Positions 33,896 to 45,887 are shown, counted from the first letter of the stretch. The stretch is DNA of 64,000 nt from Cladorhizidae sp. MBARI D1340-BT2 (GCA_028752905.1 JAQNBH010000002.1:20791059-20855058), one strand, 5' to 3'. Numbers and translations are program-made. Notes: generated from the letters alone by a model not told the origin.

Positions 33896-35443
33896 GGGGG
33901 TCCACTACCCCCCCCAAAAAAATTGGGTTTTTTTTGGTTTTCCCCCCAAAATATGATGACAGTATATACATGCAAGATGCTGCCTTCCAAATTGGAGAAG
34001 ATTTGGATGCTCCATTCTAGACTTATATTAACTTCAGTATATATACTCCCGATTTACGAAGAAGATGCTTCACGTAATAGTGAGTTTCAATGGCTGCAGA
34101 GACCGACAAGGGAAGCAAACCAGTGATTCTGGTCATCCCCCTAGGAAGCGGCCTATATAGGACAGACCAAACTTCCCATCCCTATTCTTGATTTTTCTAG
34201 TATGTACATGTATACCACTTTTGGTGTTTTTTTTAATGGTATGGTCAGTTCAACCATTGAAATACTATACTAGTCCTTAAAATGCCCGTCCAGAAAAAGT
34301 TGCTTTTTTGGGCCATGGACGGTTCTCCCTGCTTCATATTTGGAGTAATCAGACAAAATTATATAGATTCTGAATCTGTTTCCTCTCAATGAGAGCTACA
34401 AGATGACACTCTCTGTTTTTAATTTTAAGCAAGTATGATGTCAACAGGTACAAAAAAACATGAAAATGCTACCAAGAAATTGCAATAGTTTTTAAAATCC
34501 ATGATCACACTATTTAAAAAATACTCAATGTTATATTGTGTTTCTGTAATTTCCCCTGTGGTAAGTTGTGAAATCCTAAAGTAAACTAGTCTCCAAATAT
34601 GACCGTCCTCGTGAAATCTTAAATGTTCACTAAGTCCGGATCAGTTGTAGCTGGGTAGTTGGCACAGCACCAGAAGGTAGGTCTGTGTATAGCTACACAT
34701 CATACAAGATTTCAAATAGAAATTCTGAAGCAAAGAGAAGTTGTGTGTTTTTTTTGTTTTGTTTTTTGGGTAGTGGACCCCCTCACAACTTACCACAGGG
34801 GAAATTACAAAGTATGAAACACAATCATTATAACATTGATTTTTTTTTTAATAGTGTGATCATGGACTTTAAAAACTATTGCAATAACTTGGTAGCATTT
34901 TCATTGTTTTTTTGTACCTGTTGACATCATACTTGCTTAAAATTAAAAACAGAGAATGTCATCTTGTAGCTCTCATTGAGAGGAAACAGAATATATATAA
35001 TTTTTTCTGATTACTCCAAATATGAAGTAGGGAGAACCGTCCTTGGCTCAAAAAACACCTTTTTCGGGACAGGGACTAGTATAGTATTTCAATGGTTGAA
35101 CTGACCATACCATTAAAAAAAACACCAAAAGTGGTATACATATACATGCTAGAAAAATCAAGAATAGGGAGGGGAAGTTTGGTCTGTCCTATATAGGCCG
35201 CTTCCTAGGGGGATGACCAGAGTCGCTGGTTTGCTTCCCTTGTCGGTCTCCGCGGCCATTGAAACTCACTATTACGTGAAGCATCTTCTTCGCAAATTGG
35301 GAGTACTCAAGTTAGTATAAGTCCAGAATGGAGCATCCAAATCTTCTCCAATTTGGAAGGCAGCATCTTGCACGTACTGTTATCATATTTTGGGGGGGAA
35401 ACCCCCCAAAACCCCAAAAAGTATTTTTGGGTAGTGGACCCCC
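33896..35443. mobile_element. Foldback TTAA element with ~670-bp inverted arms
   Basis: Left arm 33896-34571 and right arm 34783-35443 are inverted copies of each other with scattered changes, separated by a spacer of about 211 bp. Examples are GAGAAGATTTGGATGCTCCA near 33990 against its complement near 35337, and GTCAACAGGTACAAAAAAAC near 34440 against its complement near 34920. The termini are GGGGGTCCACTACCC, flanked by TTAA. TTAA duplications are made by piggyBac and Kolobok transposases; ends of the form RRGG favour Kolobok. No transposase is encoded, so it would be non-autonomous. Confidence 0.8.
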
Positions 35444-36369
35444 TTAAGTCGCGTCTTGATTTTTAAAGGTATTTTCTCCCTCATACAGAGGGTGGTGTCC
35501 AGATAATAATCTATAATATCTGAGGCAGGCTGTGTTTCATGCACTTATTGGTGTGGTTGGATATAGAGAAGGTGAAATAATGGATTCCTACCACTTCCAC
35601 TTGCTCACAAGGAGAACTGAACTAACATTTATAAAAACAACAGAACAAAAGACAAAATACAATAAAATATTAACTCTTGTGTGTAGCTATATATGAAAAT
35701 GAAAAATCCCTCGGAGAGGACCATGTGTGCACTGGGTAACTTGCCTGCTCTTCTAACAAAGCTCCTGGGAATCACAGTGGAATATGATTATAGACTTAAT
35801 TTAACTCAATCCCACCCAATAACAGTTTAGTTCTGGTATTGGGATCAGGCGGACCTCTTAAGGAGACCTTCACCACTCCCAAGTTCTACTAGTTGGACAG
35901 CACATATAAACCCACTTGAGTTATGCGTGACTAAGTTGGAAGTTTTGTGTTTGTCGTAACTAGTTTAGTTTGTTCTCCTGGACACTTTTATTATTCCAGT
36001 GGCCATAAAACGTGTACCACTTACAGGTATCATATCATACTCATGTAGGGATCTATATACAGCCATGGAAAAGATTTTCTCCAATCAATTACACCATTAG
36101 TACAAAGAAGGAACACCAAGAACTTTGTGTGGACCAACAAGTGGGTCCCAGGACATGACCCATAGGCCTAGCAAGCCCACACACCACTGCATACATTGAT
36201 ATAATAGATGGGACATGTTGATATGTACACAGGTGCTTTTATCGTAGATGAGTCACTGGACAAGTTCATTGCACTACTACTACCCAATTCTGAGAGGGAT
36301 GCCATACCTGAGGAAAGTCTCGAGTATGTGAAGGGCATTTACGACATGACCAATTACTATCCACTTGCA

Positions 36370-36409
36370 CCCTAGCCCTAGCCCTAGCCCTAGCCCTAGC
36401 CCTAGCCCT
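36370..36409. repeat. (CCCTAG)n array, 6-7 units
   Basis: A pure run of CCCTAG hexamers, one base away from the common metazoan telomere repeat CCCTAA. It is internal, not at a chromosome end here. Confidence 0.95.
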
Positions 36410-36859
36410 CTGCAGGTCATTTGTGAATGGATATTGGACTGGGCATATATATAACTAACTACTTGGAATTAGAGAAACTAGTGCCAAATCTCAGAGACAA
36501 GGAATGGTACAGATTCTCAACTATGGAACACTGCAGCTCTACATGTCATAAGGCATGCACATAAAGATTTACCAAGTACTGTGCTTTGATCAAAGTCTTG
36601 GGATGGAACTGTTTATTTCAAACAACACAGACCTCCTCAAACTGACCAGGACCAACTTCAAATAGAAGTTTTTCTAGCTGATGAATATTTGTAAAGACCA
36701 TGGAGAATCTCAGGCTACACAACAAGCTGCTACATGCAAGTGAGGAAGACAAACTGCACAGACACATTGCAAAACTCTCCTTCACTCACTGCAACATCGT
36801 CAGCGAAAACCATGGAGACAGTTGCATTTTTGGAGAGGGGATGACCCACATGTTTTGTT

Positions 36860-37165
36860 TTTTTTGGTTTTGTTTTTTGTAGTTATATACCACTTTATAA
36901 CTCCATAGATTCTGTAAACTTCATGTTATGGACTTGATATATAGTTTAAAAATATGTCTCTCTTTGTGCTATCTGTTGATACTAAAATATTTTTCATACA
37001 TGCCAAATTAAGGGAGCTACAAGTAGAGGGACCCTCAAAAACCTGAAAGCATGCAACCTCCACATAAATAACTCCAGATTGCTAAGTGCTAAATTAGCAC
37101 GTGTATATATAGAGCCCTACTCTATGCAATGAGTGTTTTCATATATATTTTTTAACTACAATTTT
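36860..37165 (+). repeat. Dispersed MITE-like family, copy 2
   Basis: It contains TTATAACTCCATAGATTCTG, ATGGACTTGATATATAG, TGTCTCTCTTTGTGC, CCTCAAAAACCTGA, CTCCAGATTGCTAAGTGC and CTCTATGCAATGAGTGTTTT in the family order. It lies in opposite orientation to copy 3 at 39325-39830, with a LINE between them. Confidence 0.75.
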
Positions 37166-37204
37166 TTTTTTATTGTTATTTTAATGATGTAGAGTTATGA
37201 TAAT

Positions 37205-37660
37205 TAAATGAGCTGTGGGAAGCGGCACTCTGCTGTTGCCAGGGTTACATCCACATCTTTGACTGGGTTTCTAGCAGATGATCTGCTGCCACGAATACTT
37301 CAGGAACCATCTCAGGTGCATACAAAAGGCATGAAGATGCCAAGAAGAGAGCGTGGCCAGTGTGTCCGAGAGATAGAACATGGTGTTTTTACATCCTTAG
37401 TTTTGTCATCCATAGGAGGAATGGGTCGGGAAGCAACGACTTTTTATAAAAGATTGGCAGACAAGCTATCGCACAAGAAGTACCTTATTCTGTTTTGATG
37501 AATTGGCTAAGATGCAGAATGTCTTTTGCAGTGTTAAGGTCTTCAATCATGTGTATTCGTAGCAGATCGTCTGCTAGAAACCCAGTCAAAGATGTGGATG
37601 TAACCCTGGCAACAGTAGAGGGCCGCATCTCACTGCTTATTTAATTTACGTCATTAAAAT
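37205..37660 (+). pseudogene. LINE fragment with inverted end duplication
   Basis: On the plus strand a C-terminal LINE region reads GQCVREIEHGVFTSLVLSS and GREATTFYKRLADKLSHKK (37365-37480). After a frame change it continues NWLRCRMSFAVLRSSIMCIR to about 37560. The last 95 bases (37545-37640) occur again at 37205-37300 in reverse complement, so this piece is bounded by an inverted repeat of its own 3' end. No RT catalytic core is present. The family recurs directly downstream in the longer piece at 37780-39150. Confidence 0.6.
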
Positions 37661-37779
37661 AATAATTATAATATTATATTGCAATTGTGTTATGTGTAAT
37701 TGTGTTATGTATATATCAAAATCAACGTTGAAAGGAAAAAAATAAAAATAAAATAATAAAGACCTAGACCTGATCGAGA

Positions 37780-39150
37780 GGGAGGGACCATCACAAGTCG
37801 GAGATCATCTGCTCAGACCACTATATATGAGAGTAACATTGCTATGTGCTCTGCCAGAGAGACCCAGAGAAAGCAACCCTACTGGGCTCCTCATTAGGTA
37901 ACATCTCCTGCATCTCTGACAAGAAAAGACCGAGATGTTGGGGATGATGGGAGAGAGACTGAAATACCTCTTCTCCCATGATGTCATCCTATTGCTCCGC
38001 CACTCCTTTGCCATTCCAAAACTATTGTATAACCTGCGGACCTCACCATACTTCCTATCACCAAAGCTCCAGGAGTACGACAACCTGTTAGGTCTATTTT
38101 GAGTAGGATCGTGAACATCCACTTTGATGGAGAAGACCCTGCCTGGACTCAAGCAACACTACCAGTGAAGAATGGAGGCCTGGGAATTAGAAGTGCAGTG
38201 CAGCTTGCACCGTCTGCCTTTTTAGCATCAGCTGCTGCTTGTTCTGAGTTGGTTTCTCACATCCTCCCCCCACAGCTTCAAAGTTCCACACCCACACCTT
38301 ACCAGGAAGAGGCCAAGGCATTGTGGTCCATTGGCCATGACACACCATCCCCTGAAGGCACTGGCCAACATCTCCAGAAGGCATGGGATTCTGCACGAGT
38401 GACAGCAACCGCAAACAAGCTGTTGGAGAATGCCCAAGATGGGAGAGCACGTGCTCGTCTTTTGTCTGCATCAACTCAAGAGTCAGGTGTGTGGTTGACT
38501 GCACCCCCTTGTTCATCTTTAGGGCTACGCATGGACGACAACACCATCCGGGTGGCAGTGGGACTTAGGCTTGGATGCTCCCTGTGCAAACCTCATATAT
38601 GGCATCACTGTGGTTCCTATGTAGATTATCTTGCAACTCATGGCCTTAGCTGCAGACATAGTGAAGGCTGCCATTTCCGCCACTCCTCACTCAATGACAT
38701 TATTCACCATGCCCTGTCTGCAGCAAAAATTCCATCTCGGCAGGGACATATAGGAGTGATGGAAAGAGACCTGATGGTATAACAATGGTTCCTTGGGAGT
38801 ATGGCAAGCTGTTGGTATGGGACGCTACCTGCACAGACACCTATGCCCATTCATACATAGCAAGTGCAACCAGTGAGGCAGGTGCAGTTGCTGCTATGGC
38901 TGAAACGAAGAAGAGGGCAAAGTACTCGAATATGGACCCCTCTCACTTCTTCCAACCAGTGGCTGTGGAGACATCAGGGACTTTCAGCCCGGGGACTTTA
39001 CCTTTTTTGAAAGAGCTTGGCCGCAGAGTGAGCAGAACAACAGGGGAGAGCCCTTCCTGAACGTTTGGCAGTTGCCATACAGAGGGAACAGCGCGTGCAT
39101 TATGGGAACACTGGGCAATGACTCCAGCCTGGAGGACTTATATCATTAGA
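37780..39150 (+). pseudogene. LINE RT C-terminal part with endonuclease-like tail
   Basis: Plus-strand frames read as the post-catalytic half of a non-LTR RT of a type common in cnidarian and sponge genomes. A segment meaning LLRHSFAIPKLLYNLRTSP lies near 37990-38045. Then come RIVNIHFDGEDPAWTQATLP, VKNGGLGIRSAVQLAPSAFL (38099-38240), a long helical region, and a Cys/His cluster (CGSYVDYLATHGLSCRHSEG near 38610-38670). The next frame (38785-39060) has LVWDATCTDTYAHSYIASA, KKRAKYSNMD and FFQPVAVETSGTFSPG. The Asp, Glu and Lys in this tail recall a restriction-like nuclease fold; that is a guess. One stop at 38780 and upstream frame breaks make it a pseudogene. Confidence 0.65.
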
Positions 39151-39225
39151 CTTTCATTAATTATTGTGTTGTTTTATTATTAATAATAAATAATAAAATT
39201 TTTTTTTAAATAATTTAAAAAATTT

Positions 39226-39330
39226 AAGAGCGAGTACGCGGTCAAGCGCGCGTGGGTGGAAAATGAATTTCGTTAAAAATCCATAAAACTCATTTTCCAC
39301 CCACGCGCTGACCGCATACTTACATTTTAA
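39226..39330. repeat. GC-rich hairpin at the edge of MITE copy 3
   Basis: Two arms of about 38 bases, GCGGTCAAGCGCGCGTGGGT... and its near-complement ...CCACCCACGCGCTGACCGC, face each other around an AT-rich loop. One arm recurs at 56050-56075 beside MITE copy 5 (AAGCGGTCAAGCGCG). Confidence 0.8.
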
Positions 39331-39830
39331 CGCCTAATGAAAACACTCATTGCATAGAGTAGGGCTTCCCCTAGCTACGCGTGCTAATTTCAAATCTTTA
39401 GTACTTAGCAATCTGGAGTTATTTATGTGGAGGTTGCAGGCATTCAGGTTTTGAGGTCCTGTCATGACAAATTTGGTCCCCCCAGGAACTTTTTCTTTAA
39501 AAAATATGTTCCCCCTTGATCTTTTTACTTGAAAAAAATTTCCCTCTTGAGAAATAAAGGGCTAGGGCAAGGGCTAGGGCTAGGGCTAGGGCTAGGGTGG
39601 GAACAAAATTTTCAATAAGGGGGAGCAACTTTTGGGGGGGAACAAATTAAACGTTGCAGTCCCTCCACTTTAGGTCTAGTAACTTGTATATACCTATGAA
39701 AAATATTTTAGTATATATCAAAAGAGAACACACAGTGAGACATATCTTTTGAGCGATATATCAAGTCCATACCATGAAGTTTGCTGAATCTACGGAGCTC
39801 TAAAGTGGTAACCATAAGTTTTGGGGGGGA
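39325..39830 (-). repeat. Dispersed MITE-like family, copy 3, interrupted
   Basis: On the minus strand it matches copy 2 from the CTCTATGCAATGAGTGTTTT word to the ATAACTCCATAGATTC region. A foreign block of about 195 bases (39463-39660) interrupts it inside the GAGGTCC/CCTCC context. Confidence 0.75.
39463..39660. mobile_element. Small insertion carrying a (CTAGGG)n array
   Basis: Inside MITE copy 3. Its ends are roughly inverted: AAATTTGGTCCCCCCAGGAA at the left and, reverse-complemented, TAATTTGTTCCCCCCCAAAA at the right. Between them is (GGGCTA)n at 39559-39598. It looks like a small non-autonomous element. The exact ends are uncertain. Confidence 0.5.
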
Positions 39831-42489
39831 AATTAAAAAATGCAACTGTCTCCCCTTGGTTTACGTGCAAGACATGACTGCTGTTCAATCATCCAGTCTA
39901 CATGGCTATGTCAGTCCTGAACCTTCCTAAAACTATGACGTGTGATGGCACAATTGAAATAAGAGTATCAAGAGAGAGCAGAGATCATATAAATAGATAT
40001 GGACTCACTGGTGCATGAGAGCCAGACTGAAGAAATTTAGGTTGCCATGGCTCACAAATTCGATCTCCATGACACCGGAACTATATACCTGAAAGAACAT
40101 CTTACCCATGCACACATATCCTTCATTTTCCATAGCACCTTCTTTTTGCCTCTCAATATTCTCTCGATATTTTGTTTGACTGGAGGATCTGGCCTTAATC
40201 AGGAACAAATAACTTTTTCAAATACCCAGTTATGAATATGCTTTGTACTGAAGGTTATCTTGGAATCATTACAGAAATAGTAGATTTTAAATTGTGGTAA
40301 AATGAATACATTTTCATTTCACAAGGAATCCTTTCCAAAATAACAAGCAGTCCTCTGTGCACACTGTGTTTGCCATGAATGCTTAGTTTGGCTTTATCTT
40401 ACTTGGAGATTATGATGATTGTATATATCCTACACTGGCTGGATGAAGAAGGGGAGAGGTGTGCGTGTTTATAGGTAGGTATAATAGAATTGTCAATATT
40501 TGTTAATCTTTTTGGCAAGAAGCGAGCCCTCCGCCGCGCGACGTATGAATGTTGTATTCAATGCACGTGCACCAGTAAAAAAATAGAAATGGAACACCTG
40601 CATGCACGCAAATCTCTGTTATTTGGCGGCAACACATTAATGCGTTTTAGCTTCTTCTTCTTTTTTTTAAATTTAAAGCAACTGGCATTTCCCCTCTTCA
40701 TTAACCTCATTAACCTTTTTACTATGAAATAGGCTAGAATCTTTGCAGTAGTTCCCATTTTGCTGGAGTACTTGGTCAGGCCCCCAAGTGACGACGACTC
40801 TGACAACGACATCTAGGACTATCTGGACAGGGCATTTTTTCTGAGGAACACATGAGCAGTCGACGCTCCACTTGATATTTGTGTCTACCAGTGGCCCAGT
40901 GGCAGTGGAACTTCTTTGACATTCCAAAGAACAAATTAACTCTCCCACACTCGCTTCCAGCTCCTACTCCAATTATGATGGATTTAGCAGATATAAAGGC
41001 AGACCCCTCTAGATTTGTTCCCGATTCCACAGGTTTTTCATTTATATAAAATATTAACATTAACACTTATTGAAGAACTGGATTTTACAGAGTTTCCTTG
41101 TTCAGACATATCCATCTGCATTTGAAGACAAGATGAAAATTATCATAATAGCAGCTGTTCATCATATCTACTATTTCTCTCAACAACTCTCAGTGGACAT
41201 GATTTAGATACAATAACTTTAGCTACATTAGCTTTAGAAAAACTAATAGCTAGTTTTAGCTACCTAGCTCATGATCATAATTGTCCTGAGAAACAAAGTA
41301 ACTCAATCTGAGCTTCTAGAAGTAATAGTTGGGCAGTGGATAGCCTAGCTTTTAGTTGGCTACCTAACATTGAACAACTAGATCATCTTACCCTCTATGA
41401 TGGCTCTGCTTCTTAGAAGAGCAGAATGAGCAGAATGCAAAAGTTTTGTTTACCACTCATCTGGTAAATTGTATTGCCATAAGAATGGGTATAACACTAA
41501 TAGGCACTAAGTTGCCAACAAGCTAGATTTGTTATTCGCTGATAAAAAAACACCCACCAACATCAATGCAAGGCAAGTAACCATAGCCTAGAAGCACAAT
41601 TGATGTCACTTGTTAGTCACTACCCAGCTAGCAATTTCGTTTCTATAGAGCTAATGGCAAACTTACTTTGTACAAAGGACATGTTTTTGAGGTGTAGAAA
41701 TGCTTAGGCTGTCGGATATCCTCTGGAATGTGTTGTAGCTGAATCTCTGTGATCTGGCATAATATACTATTACGAAAAATGTGTGTGGGTTTGTGTGTGT
41801 GTAAAAACCTTGAATTACCAGCCCTGATATATAACACTTGAGAGGAGAGAGGGGTTTACTCATTCTGCCTGCAAGATAATCTATATAATTATATATAATT
41901 ATACACATTGAAAATGATTCATGTTCAAGTTGACTGAGCTTGGCGCATCCACCATTGAGAAACCTCCTTAGGCTCAGGTAAAGCATGTTTCTACAAGGAA
42001 GGAGAGTCATAAAAGTACACTATTAACTAAACCTTGAAGATCGCCTTTGACATCTAGAAGATTCAAACGACACTAAAGCGGACACACTATATAAAGTGGG
42101 GCGCTTGAGATGGCTGTGAGAAAGCTATTATTATAAACCTGCTAAAATTACTGCATTGTAATTAGGCATGATTGAACAATTTCTAAGCTACGCAACCTTC
42201 TTTGTTGTGGTTTTCAATACTCTTGTAGAGAGTGCTGCGAGAAAGCTACAGCTACAAACTACAGTCTACAGCTGCATTAGTAGCTGCGCTAGTCTGGCAT
42301 GGGACCCAAGAAGGAAGTCGACTGATGTACTGACAATGCTAGCTGCTACAGCACTCCTCCAAAGCCAACTGATTTAGCGCTAGGTTTAGCTTTTGGAGAT
42401 GTGATAATAGTTGTGCGGATTCTTGCGCGCAGAGCTGGAGATTTAATCTTTTTATTAAAGCAGGACAGCTAGCTGCTTGATTTTCCAGA

Positions 42490-42648
42490 ATGGATAAAGA
42501 GAATAGACTTCAGAAAAGGAGAGAAAGAGAAAAGTCAAAACCTGCTTCTGAACACGAGATTTGGAGGGGAAAAAGAGCGAAGGCTATAAAAAAATCGTGG
42601 GAGGAGCACAGCATCCCACGATGGAGAAGCTTCCTTAGGCTCAGGTGA
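42490..42648 (+). other. Short basic open frame, possible exon
   Basis: A 52-codon frame starts MDKENRLQKRREREKSKPAS and is strongly charged. Such RRERxR-rich stretches occur at the N-terminus of several transposon proteins, including Helitron-type ones, but I cannot assign it. Just before its stop the sequence CTTAGGCTCAG/GTGAAG could be a splice donor. A similar CCTTAGGCTCAGGTAAAG lies at 41968. Confidence 0.25.
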
Positions 42649-43280
42649 AGTTTCATTCTGACTTAGCCAATCTATTCATCAACACACTCTAGTCTCTAGC
42701 CATGGAGGACACGTTTGCTAAAATGGAAATTATCGTCCAGACTAAGGGAAAAGATCGTTACGGTCAATATTGAGGTGATACTCCTTGAAAACTGTGAGCT
42801 ACTCTTAGCTACTTCACCATATCACAATTCAATCTGTGACATCAGATCAGTGTATAGTGTTAAGCCAGCACCTCTTATTGGAGTAGGACTCTTATTGGAG
42901 TAGGACAATACTTGAGCAATGTGATAAATTGATGTTTTTATTTCACCTTTGCTTATCCACAAGGCCTGAGAAGGTGATAATAATTAATAATTTAATTGCT
43001 CTGTTGAGCCATGAGATAGGCCATCAGTAAGTACGTACAATGACAATGACTACTAGACTATTTTAATGGTTATTACAATAAAATAATGAATTACAAAGAG
43101 TTTGTTTGGGGATGATCGATGGGGGGGGGGAAGTGCCAAAGACATAGAACTCTAGGTACCAAACATTAAGTATTTCCTCTTCTCCCACCATTTGAGCACA
43201 TTTCCCATTACAATTCTGTCTACCCTATCCAACACCTCTTCCTTCACCCCTGCTATATACTGATCTACCCAACATTAGGC

Positions 43281-45050
43281 CTACTCTCCCTTCTCCATCT
43301 TAATTTCTTTATACCACCCACCCTTCAGACCCTTCAATGCCCTCAACCATATCCAATAATCTTTCTCGATCACCAGAAAACTCTCCACAGTACAACAAGA
43401 AATGCACAACATCTTCCACAACACCTTCATCACATAGCTCACATCTACCATCCCGGCACATACCACACCTCACCTTGTCACCCAAGAGTCCTGCTGATGC
43501 CGTCCTTAACCTAAATCTCAGCCTCACTTCTCCTTTGTTACTGAATTCTCTTACATATCTTTCTTGTCCAGACTCTTCTTTAGCTAACTTATACCACTTG
43601 AGACTTGATTTTCCTCCTACTTCTTCCCACCACTCTTCCTTATGAACATCCATTACACAATTCATCCATGTGGCACTTCAGCCTACTACCTCCAATGCTC
43701 CTTCCCCCCCAAACTTCCTTTTCAGCTCACAAAACTCTGCCCACCAACCTGGACAATCACTTAACAGTGCCACAACTTTTTTCACTAGTCTCATTCTCTG
43801 CAACTTCCATCCAAATAACACTTTCTTTTCTTCCCTTCTCTGCTCCAGCCTCCTCCAGCCCAGGTCCCCTCTTACTGCCACCCCTGCAACTGTATTACTC
43901 CCTCCAACCAGTTTCCTCCCAACGCTCGCTTGACACAAATTCTTGCAGGCTGTCTTCCATCCTATCCACCATACTTCAGATGCATGCTCTAGACATGGCC
44001 TAGCTAGCAACTCCCATATTAGTTTACCTCTGTCTGTCTCCATTTCTCCATTTACCCTGCTCATATAACCAATTCTTGCCATCCATTTCTCTGCCTTTTA
44101 TTTCTCTGCCTTTTCCTTCATCTTCTCCAAATGAATCCTCTCATCCCCCTGTCAAACCACACACCAAGGTTTGCATATTTTCCGTTCTCTCCTCATTAAT
44201 CTTCCACTCTCCTCCACTGCACTTTCCACCAACTGTCACTGACTTCTCTTCTCGCTATTAAACCTAAATCTCCATATCATTGCATACTCCCCCACCACAT
44301 CCAACATCACTTGTAACTCCACCTGATCTCTCGCTAAAAGTACAATATCATCTGCATACAGCAACCCACCACACCATGTTCCTTCTGCTTCAATCCCTAA
44401 CCTTTTCCCCTCCAAACCCTTCAACAATCCCATGACATACACACTATAGAGAACTGGTGACAAAGGACCACCCTGTCTCAGTCCTGCCTCCACTTCAAAC
44501 CACCTGGACCCCTGTCCACCTAACATTACACTTGACTGAATTCCTTCATACAAGCATTTTCACACATTGACAAATTCTTCCTGAACTCTGTACACTCTCA
44601 TCTTCATCCACAATCCTTCTCTCCACACAGTATCATATGCCTTGCTTACATCCAGAAATGCCAGAAATGTGTGTGTCCTCATTATGTCACACACACACAC
44701 ACCTCAACACTAGGAACTGGTCGGCACATCCTCTTCCTGGCCTAAATCCGCCCTGACCCTGTTAGTATACACTTCTCTGCAAACCTACTGAGCCTACCTG
44801 CCAACACTCTTGCATCACTTTTGCCAACTGTAATTACTAGCCACCTCATCTCCAGATTTAAAGAGTGACACAATATAACTCTGTCTCCAATCCTCTGGTG
44901 ATAAGTTCGACTTCATCGCCAAATTAACTAGAGAACATAACACTTCCACCATCCTATTCCCACCATACTTCAACATCTCATTAATTATTCCATCAGGACC
45001 AGAAGCCTTGCTCCTTTTGAACCCCTTCACAGTATATTGTGCATCTTTTT
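43281..45050 (-). pseudogene. LINE reverse transcriptase, near-complete RT region
   Basis: Read on the minus strand: FKRSKASGPDGIINEMLKYG and PEDWRQSYIVSLFKSGD (RT fingers, 45030-44850); a segment meaning GFRPGRGCADQF and FLAFLDVSKAYDTVWREGLW (motif A Asp, near 44670-44620); EAGLRQGGPLSPVLYSVYVM and GLLYADDIVLLARDQVEL (YADD box, 44553-44236); then the thumb and C-terminal region with IWELLARPCLEHASEVWW (44082-43678); and a Cys/His end (CRDGRCELCDEGVVEDVVHF, 43665-43309). The order is complete but frames change at least five times and there is one in-frame stop after motif A. The endonuclease half is not seen. Same family as 10439-11230 and 63519-63770. Confidence 0.85.
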
Positions 45051-45222
45051 TAATTTTTTTAATTTATTTTATTTTATAATTTTATATAATAATAAGATAC
45101 ACAAATAGCCATAAGCTAATACTAGTGTGTGTCTGTGTATATATAATGCTACATGAATAAAGGAGCAATGAAAAGATGGATAATAGAAATGTCCATGAAT
45201 GATGTTGTATAATGTGCTTTGT

Positions 45223-45640
45223 TTAAAAAAAGACCTGTGGTTCTTGAGGGTTGGTGAGGGTTGGTAGCTCAGAATAGTGTAATAGTTTATAATAAGTAGA
45301 GTCCCATTTCCTCAGGCACATTCTCAGTGCAAACTTTTGAACATTTTCAATTTTGCTTGTGTCCTTAATTAAATGTGGATCCCAGACTGGAGCAGCATAT
45401 TCTAAATGGGGCCGCACATGTAGGCTGTATAAATTTAGTATGTTGACAGAATTCATATATAGAATTTCCTATACAGTATATAGCCCAAGGAGTTTCCTTG
45501 CCTTCGAGCAGATGGAGTTGAATGTTTAGACCAGGAAAGATCCGAGGAAAGGAGTACTCCTAGGTACTTGAAGGTCTCTACATGCTGAATAGGTGTACCA
45601 TTTAATAAGAATTGTGGTAGCTGAACAGTTTTCCATTAAC
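45223..45640 (-). pseudogene. LINE (CR1/jockey-like) RT C-terminal fragment
   Basis: Minus-strand frames give a segment meaning LNGTPIQHVETFKYLGVLLS (45640-45560) and then ILNLYSLHVRPHLEYAAPVW with DPHLIKDTSKIENVQKFALR (45430-45310). These are the conserved thumb-region motifs of CR1/jockey-type RTs. It is a different family from the adjacent LINE at 43281-45050. It lies about 170 bp upstream of the cyclophilin start codon. Confidence 0.75.
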
Positions 45641-45714
45641 ATTGTCTTTTATTGCTAACCCCACTAGGCCTTGCATTCATACAGTATTTTTTTACGCATG
45701 CCTAGTAGCGCTGC

Positions 45715-45809
45715 AAAAAAAACCGCGTGCCTTTATAAGGATGTAGTGACCTTTACCAGGCCTTAGCCAAGCTTTTTCCCAGTACGCTTTTTCTGGTTCG
45801 TTTCCTAAG
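45715..45809 (+). promoter_or_regulatory. Probable cyclophilin promoter/5' UTR
   Basis: The 95 bases before the start codon contain a TATAA-like word (CTTTATAAGG at 45731-45740) and a pyrimidine-rich CTTTTTCTGGTTCGTTTCCT close to the ATG, which may be a transcription start region. The upstream boundary is a LINE fragment. Confidence 0.3.
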
Positions 45810-45887
45810 ATGGATGCTACAAAGACAACTACAGTTTTCTTCGACATGTCTGCGGGAGGAGAACCTATGGGAAGGGTCAAAATGGAG
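45810..45887 (+). CDS. Cyclophilin exon 1
   Basis: Starts [20 protein letters not shown] and ends in Glu before donor GTATGT. The start is the first ATG in frame and gives the expected N-terminus (TVFFD is the first strand of the fold). Confidence 0.9.

Noticed and set aside
36370..36409. A chromosome end
   Set aside because: Only six to seven units, internal, and the hexamer is a variant; sequence with genes continues on both sides.
40558..41066. Three overlapping minus-strand frames of about 90 codons
   Set aside because: I could not match them to any family, and they have no domain motif or shared frame; possibly repeat-derived but unsupported.
45692..45880. Minus-strand frame of 62 codons
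   Set aside because: It is the antisense shadow of cyclophilin exon 1 and its 5' region.
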